DNA of 9,875 bases from Amylibacter sp. (GTDB lineage: Bacteria; Pseudomonadota; Alphaproteobacteria; Rhodobacterales; Rhodobacteraceae). Position numbers and translations under genes: made by a program. This document shows, in pieces, positions 6,575-9,875 of the stretch (its first letter is position 1; each line of letters begins with the position of its first letter). The notes under the pieces are model-generated. The model searched no databases, had not been told where the DNA came from, and worked only from the letters and a program-made list of their open reading frames with translations. The stretch lies in the NCBI GenBank assembly GCA_027083485.1, contig JALWOO010000854.1:1-9875 (forward strand), given 5' to 3'.

Positions 6575-7549
6575 TTAGTTGGCTTTGTAAGCGTCAACGA
6601 TGGCCTGACCGGCGGGACCGGCTTTCTCCAGCCATTCCTTGGTCATGATTTCGCCGATGGCTTTCAGTTCCGCTTGCAGTTTTTCACCTGCAGGGCCGAC
6701 TTTCATGCCGTGCTTTGCCAGTTCGTTCAGGGTAAAGCCCGCATACTGGATCGAGCGCCAGTCGCCGGCATATTCGGCAACCGAGGCACAGCCGTTCATC
6801 ACGTTGCGGGTGTTGTCATCCAGCGCGTCCCAGGCCTCTTTGTTGGCCATGATATAGTTGCGCGGCAACCATGCCTGCACATCGTAAAAATGGGTCAGGC
6901 TTTCCCACATCTTGCGGTCATAACCGGTGGCACCCGAGGAAATCATCGAATCCACAACGCCTGTGGCAAAGGCCTGACTGATCTCGGCGGCTTCAATCTG
7001 GGTTGGCAACATGCCTGAAAGTTCGGCCAGGCGTGCGGTGGCGCTGTTGTAGGAACGGAATTTCAGCCCCTTCATATCGGCAATCGAATTGACTTCTTTT
7101 TTGAAATACAGCCCCTGCGATGGCCATGGCACGGAATACAACAGATGCAGGTTCTGTGCTTCCAGAACCTTGGTCAGCGGACCTTTGGCAGCCGCCCAGA
7201 GCTTTTCTGAATCCTCGAACGACGTGGCAAGGAAAGGTACGGAATCAAACCCGAACAGGGCATTTTCGTTCTGATGGCCGGACAACAGGCGTTCGCCGAT
7301 GTTGACCTGACCGGTCTGGATGGCGCGCTTGATTTCGCCGCCGGCAAACAGGGAGCCGCCCGGATGGGTTTTGATGGTCAGCGCGCCGCCGGTGCCTTCG
7401 GTCACACATTTGGCAAACTCTGCCCCTGTAGCCGAATGGAAATTGGTCGCCGAATAGGCCATGGGCATATCCCATGTTTCGGCAAAGCCGGCACTGGCAA
7501 AGCCTGCGGCAGCTGTCAGCGTCAAGGCTGCTTTGGTGATTGTTTTCAT
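6575..7549 (-). CDS. dctP: TRAP transporter periplasmic solute-binding protein (DctP family)
   Basis: Secreted receptor that captures the solute in the periplasm and hands it to DctQM. The start is ATG at 7547-7549, with GGAGG at 7557-7561 seven bases ahead; an upstream in-frame GTG at 7564 is dismissed because it lies beyond the ribosome site. The 324-residue product has a clear signal peptide (MKTITK, then an Ala-rich core), probably cut after GFA (21-23). Family landmarks are the opening WDMPMAYSATNFHS (26-39), PGGSLFAGGE (63-72), the region of GLKFRSYNSATARL (161-174), where Arg165 sits at the conserved substrate-carboxylate arginine, and EISQAFATGVVDSMISS (189-205). The length is typical. 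The gene follows the FAD oxidoreductase gene by 24 bases and precedes a terminator-like hairpin. The conserved Arg suggests a carboxylate-bearing, or less often sulfonate-bearing, ligand; the exact ligand is not readable. Confidence 0.95.
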   Translation of the reverse strand: MKTITKAALTLTAAAGFASAGFAETWDMPMAYSATNFHSATGAEFAKCVTEGTGGALTIKTHPGGSLFAGGEIKRAIQTGQVNIGERLLSGHQNENALFGFDSVPFLATSFEDSEKLWAAAKGPLTKVLEAQNLHLLYSVPWPSQGLYFKKEVNSIADMKGLKFRSYNSATARLAELSGMLPTQIEAAEISQAFATGVVDSMISSGATGYDRKMWESLTHFYDVQAWLPRNYIMANKEAWDALDDNTRNVMNGCASVAEYAGDWRSIQYAGFTLNELAKHGMKVGPAGEKLQAELKAIGEIMTKEWLEKAGPAGQAIVDAYKAN

Positions 7550-7556
7550 TGTATAT

Positions 7557-7561
7557 CCTCC
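7557..7561 (-). promoter_or_regulatory. Shine-Dalgarno site deciding the dctP start
   Basis: GGAGG on the - strand, seven bases before the ATG at 7547-7549. It sits in the 24-base gap after the FAD oxidoreductase stop and rules out the in-frame GTG at 7562-7564 as the start. No promoter is evident in this gap, so dctP is most likely read from the operon promoter beyond the right edge. Confidence 0.85.
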
Positions 7562-7573
7562 CACGGATTTATT

Positions 7574-8806
7574 TTAAGTGAAGCGATGTGGATCAAAAAC
7601 AGACAGATCCGTATTGGGCCTTTGGCCGGCAATAAGCTCCGCCAGTACTCGACCCGTTTTTGGGCCTCCCGTCAAGCCTATGTGGTGATGTCCAAAACCG
7701 GCAAACACGCCACTGTTGCCGATTTCGCCAATCACCGGCAGGCTGTCCGAGGTTGCCGGTCGGTGGCCCTGCCATTCCACGGCCTCTGAATAGGTGAGGT
7801 CGGGGAAACTCTGTTTCACCTGTTTATAGAGCAGGTCAAAGGGGGCTTTTGACGGGCCGGCTTCCAGCCCGCCGAATTCCACAACACCGGCGACACGCAG
7901 GCCTTCGCTCATGGGGGTGGCCACGAATTTGCCGGTGGTGATCATATAGGTGTTGCGCAGGGTGATAGAGGGATCCTTGAACACGATATGATAACCGCGT
8001 TCGGATTCCAGCGGGATTTTCAGGCCCAGCCTGGCCATCAGCGGTTTGGACCAGACGCCGGTGGTGATCACGGCGCTGTCACAGGGGATCGCCCCCTGAT
8101 CGGTCATCACCTCGCTGATTTTGCCGTCGGTCAGGGTGAAATCCTGCACCTCGGCCTGCCGGATATCGCCGCCATTGGCCTGAAATTCCTCGGCCAGCGC
8201 CTGCACATAGGGACCGGGAGCGTGGATATAGGCGTGGTTTTTCATCATCGCCAGCAAGGTAATATCGGGGCCAAGTGCCGGCTCGATTTCCTGCACGTCC
8301 CTGCCGGTGACAAGTTCCGGCACAAAACCGGCCTCGCGGCGCAAAGACCAGGTAAAGGCATCCGCGTCAAAGGCGGCTTTGTCCGGATAGGCAAAACAGT
8401 AGTCGCGGTCGATCAGAAACTCTTGGGCGCGGGTGCCTTTGGCCAGCGCCTTGTGCTGTTCCACGCTGTCGCCAACAATGGTGGCCAAACCGCGCGCGAT
8501 CCGTTGGGTGTCGGCCACATTGGCGTGGGACAGATATCGCAACAACCAGGGCAGCAGACGCGGCAGATAGGACCAGCGCATGAACAGCGGAAAATCCGGA
8601 TTGGCCAGATAGCCGGGGGCCTTGGCAATCATGCCCGGGGCGGTCACAGGGGCCACGCCACAGGGCACGATAATGCCGCCGTTGCCAAAAGACGTTCCCA
8701 TACCGGGCGCGCCGCGATCCACAACGATCACGTGTTTTCCCATGCGTTGCAGCCAAATGGCCGTGGACATGCCGACAATTCCGGCCCCGATGACAACTAT
8801 TCCCAT
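7574..8806 (-). CDS. FAD-dependent oxidoreductase of the D-amino acid dehydrogenase (DadA/DAO) family
   Basis: Flavoenzyme that probably oxidises the C-N bond of an amino acid or related amine, giving an imine that hydrolyses to a 2-oxo acid or aldehyde, with electrons passed to the respiratory chain. With the start at ATG 8804-8806 it has 410 residues. The N-terminus begins directly with the dinucleotide-binding strand: GAGIVG at 7-12 and Asp30 at the end of the second strand, followed by TSFGNGGIIVP (38-48), as in DadA-type proteins. The C-terminal FAD segment shows GHRPATSDSLPVIG (347-360) and the Gly-rich AGFGHHHIGLTGGPKTG (369-385). No signal peptide is seen. The start is one base after the stop of the ThDP-enzyme gene (TGA-A-ATG), with GGGG just upstream, so translation is coupled; a possible ATG at 8836 would add ten residues and overlap that gene. 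Next to a TRAP importer, its substrate is likely the imported compound. Taurine dehydrogenase-like, sarcosine-oxidase-like or hydroxyproline-type activities remain open, so no symbol is given. Confidence 0.88.
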   Translation of the reverse strand: MGIVVIGAGIVGMSTAIWLQRMGKHVIVVDRGAPGMGTSFGNGGIIVPCGVAPVTAPGMIAKAPGYLANPDFPLFMRWSYLPRLLPWLLRYLSHANVADTQRIARGLATIVGDSVEQHKALAKGTRAQEFLIDRDYCFAYPDKAAFDADAFTWSLRREAGFVPELVTGRDVQEIEPALGPDITLLAMMKNHAYIHAPGPYVQALAEEFQANGGDIRQAEVQDFTLTDGKISEVMTDQGAIPCDSAVITTGVWSKPLMARLGLKIPLESERGYHIVFKDPSITLRNTYMITTGKFVATPMSEGLRVAGVVEFGGLEAGPSKAPFDLLYKQVKQSFPDLTYSEAVEWQGHRPATSDSLPVIGEIGNSGVFAGFGHHHIGLTGGPKTGRVLAELIAGQRPNTDLSVFDPHRFT

Positions 8807-8807
8807 T

Positions 8808-9875
8808 TCACCCCATCCAGCGCGCCACTGGCGCATTTGACTCTTCCAGACTCTGGCAAATCACATCCACCAGCGTCGGCCCGTCATGGGCCACGGCTTC
8901 GGCCAATACTTTCTCCAATTCCGCCGGATTTTCAACCCGCCAGCTTTTCACCCCGTAAGCGGCGGCAATGGCGGCGTGGTCGGTGCGGGTGAAATCGACA
9001 TTGTGGTATTGTTTGGACGGATCGGCGTGCTGGCTGGCTTTGATCCAGCCGAAATTGGCGTTGGAAAACACGATATAGGTGATCGGCGCGCGGCAACGGG
9101 TGATGGTTTCCAGCTCCCCCACTGTGAAACCAAACGAGCCATCCCCCATCATCGCCACGATCTTGGCTTCCGGCCGCGCAAACCACGCGCCAAGCGCGGC
9201 AGACAGGGAATAGCCGAGCGCCCCGTGTGCGCGGTTGGTGATGTAATGGCGGCCAGCCTGTGGCAGTTGATAATAGGCGTTGAAATAGGGGCAGCTGGTG
9301 CCCGGATCCGACAGGATGACCGCTTCGGGGGGCAGAGTGTTTTGCAGTGCCTTGATCACCCGCTCGGGGCGGATCGGGGTGTCTTCGGATTGGGCAAGCT
9401 TTTCAAAGGCGGCGAATTTCCGGGCTTTTCGCCGGGCAATCGCGGCGGCTCCGCCAAAGGTTGCCTTGCCCTGGCCGCGCTGGTCCAATGCCGCATTCAT
9501 CGCTGCCAGAGACAGGCGCAGATCGCCGACAATGCCGACCTCGGTTTGGTAATTCGCGCCGATCACCATGGGGTCCACGTCGAAATGCACGATGCGGGTT
9601 TTGGTGGTCGGGGCCTCCCAGCGCGATGTGGTGGTGGAACCGGCCCGCCCGCCCATGAAAATCACCATATCGGCGGCTTGCATCATCTCCCATGTTTCAT
9701 CCGTGCCGCCGTTGGAGCCGACAACCCCCAGACAATTGGGGTGGGTTTCCGCAAGCGCCCCCTGACCGGAAATCGAGGTGGCCACCGGAATATCAAGACG
9801 CAGGGCCAGCCTGTCCAGTTCCGCCATGGCACCGGAAATCACCACGCCGCCGCTACAAACGATCAGCGGGTTTTG
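8808..9875 (-). CDS. Thiamine-diphosphate-dependent enzyme, acetolactate synthase-like (5' partial)
   Basis: ThDP enzyme of the acetolactate synthase/benzoylformate decarboxylase superfamily, which cleaves or joins carbon-carbon bonds next to a carbonyl, typically a 2-oxo acid. The right edge cuts the gene. The frame stays open to base 9875, so the 355 residues seen are the middle and C-terminal domains; the N-terminal pyrimidine-binding domain with its catalytic Glu is missing. Counted from the edge, the middle domain begins with NPLIVCSGGVV (2-12) and holds HFDVDP (97-102). The C-terminal domain has HGALGYSLSAALGA (217-230), the ThDP motif GDGSFGF (244-250), and Mg2+-ligand Asn272 in FSNANFGW, where Ser replaces the first Asn of the usual NN pair. 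It is the first gene seen in the operon and ends one base before the FAD oxidoreductase start. I infer that it acts on the carbonyl product of that enzyme. Acetolactate synthase itself is unlikely in this setting; sulfoacetaldehyde acetyltransferase, glyoxylate carboligase or a 2-oxo acid decarboxylase are possible. Confidence 0.9.
   Translation of the reverse strand, partial: QNPLIVCSGGVVISGAMAELDRLALRLDIPVATSISGQGALAETHPNCLGVVGSNGGTDETWEMMQAADMVIFMGGRAGSTTTSRWEAPTTKTRIVHFDVDPMVIGANYQTEVGIVGDLRLSLAAMNAALDQRGQGKATFGGAAAIARRKARKFAAFEKLAQSEDTPIRPERVIKALQNTLPPEAVILSDPGTSCPYFNAYYQLPQAGRHYITNRAHGALGYSLSAALGAWFARPEAKIVAMMGDGSFGFTVGELETITRCRAPITYIVFSNANFGWIKASQHADPSKQYHNVDFTRTDHAAIAAAYGVKSWRVENPAELEKVLAEAVAHDGPTLVDVICQSLEESNAPVARWMG

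Noticed and set aside
6296..7018. 240-codon open frame on the + strand, antisense to dctP and dctQ
   Set aside because: Antisense shadow of recognisable TRAP genes; it runs across the terminator hairpin and has no family features.
7988..8992. 334-codon open frame on the + strand, antisense to the FAD oxidoreductase and ThDP genes
   Set aside because: It mirrors two well-supported genes on the other strand, has a His/Gln/Gly-rich composition typical of antisense frames in GC-rich DNA, and matches no family I know.
9843..9845. GTG at 9845 as the true start of the ThDP enzyme
   Set aside because: The ten in-frame codons to the edge (QNPLIVCSGG) read as the normal start of the middle domain, so the gene continues beyond the window.
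8808..9875. Firm assignment as sulfoacetaldehyde acetyltransferase (taurine pathway)
   Set aside because: The TRAP plus flavoenzyme context is suggestive, but the N-terminal domain is missing and no residue pattern specific to that enzyme could be identified from the visible part.

Overview
This window looks like an alphaproteobacterial chromosome segment, probably from a marine or Rhodobacterales-like heterotroph. That is an inference from protein style: a YejF-type fused ABC ATPase, a tripartite TRAP transporter and a DadA-like oxidoreductase, with moderate GC and mostly good Shine-Dalgarno sites. No rRNA, tRNA, CRISPR array, insertion sequence or phage gene was seen.

Layout. On the + strand, the window opens inside the C-terminal part of a fused two-domain oligopeptide-type ABC ATPase (to 1118). 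It is followed by a secreted PhnD-like periplasmic binding protein (1254-2132) and a membrane hybrid histidine kinase with two receiver domains (2240-4528). The 107 bases between the last two hold a strong hairpin, a consensus AGGAGG and a possible 17-codon leader ORF whose stop codon abuts the kinase start. On the - strand, convergent with these, lies one operon read from right to left: a thiamine-diphosphate enzyme (cut by the right edge), a DadA-like FAD oxidoreductase, then TRAP transporter genes dctP, dctQ and dctM. A good intrinsic-terminator structure sits between dctP and dctQ. The convergent gap at 4529-4671 holds one inverted repeat.

How the genes may work together. The binding protein and kinase have no ABC permease or ATPase partner of the phosphonate type in view. 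The simplest reading is a sensory pair: the binding protein captures a ligand and reports to the kinase, which passes phosphate through two receivers to an HPt protein encoded elsewhere. The - strand operon reads as an uptake and catabolism unit. The TRAP system imports an organic anion or amino-acid-like solute, the FAD enzyme oxidises an amine, probably to a 2-oxo acid or aldehyde, and the ThDP enzyme cleaves or condenses the carbonyl product. The substrate cannot be read from the sequence. Whether the kinase regulates the convergent operon is unknown.

No clearly undescribed system was found. The strongest candidates for follow-up are the stand-alone binding protein with its hybrid kinase, and the FAD/ThDP/TRAP operon of unknown substrate.
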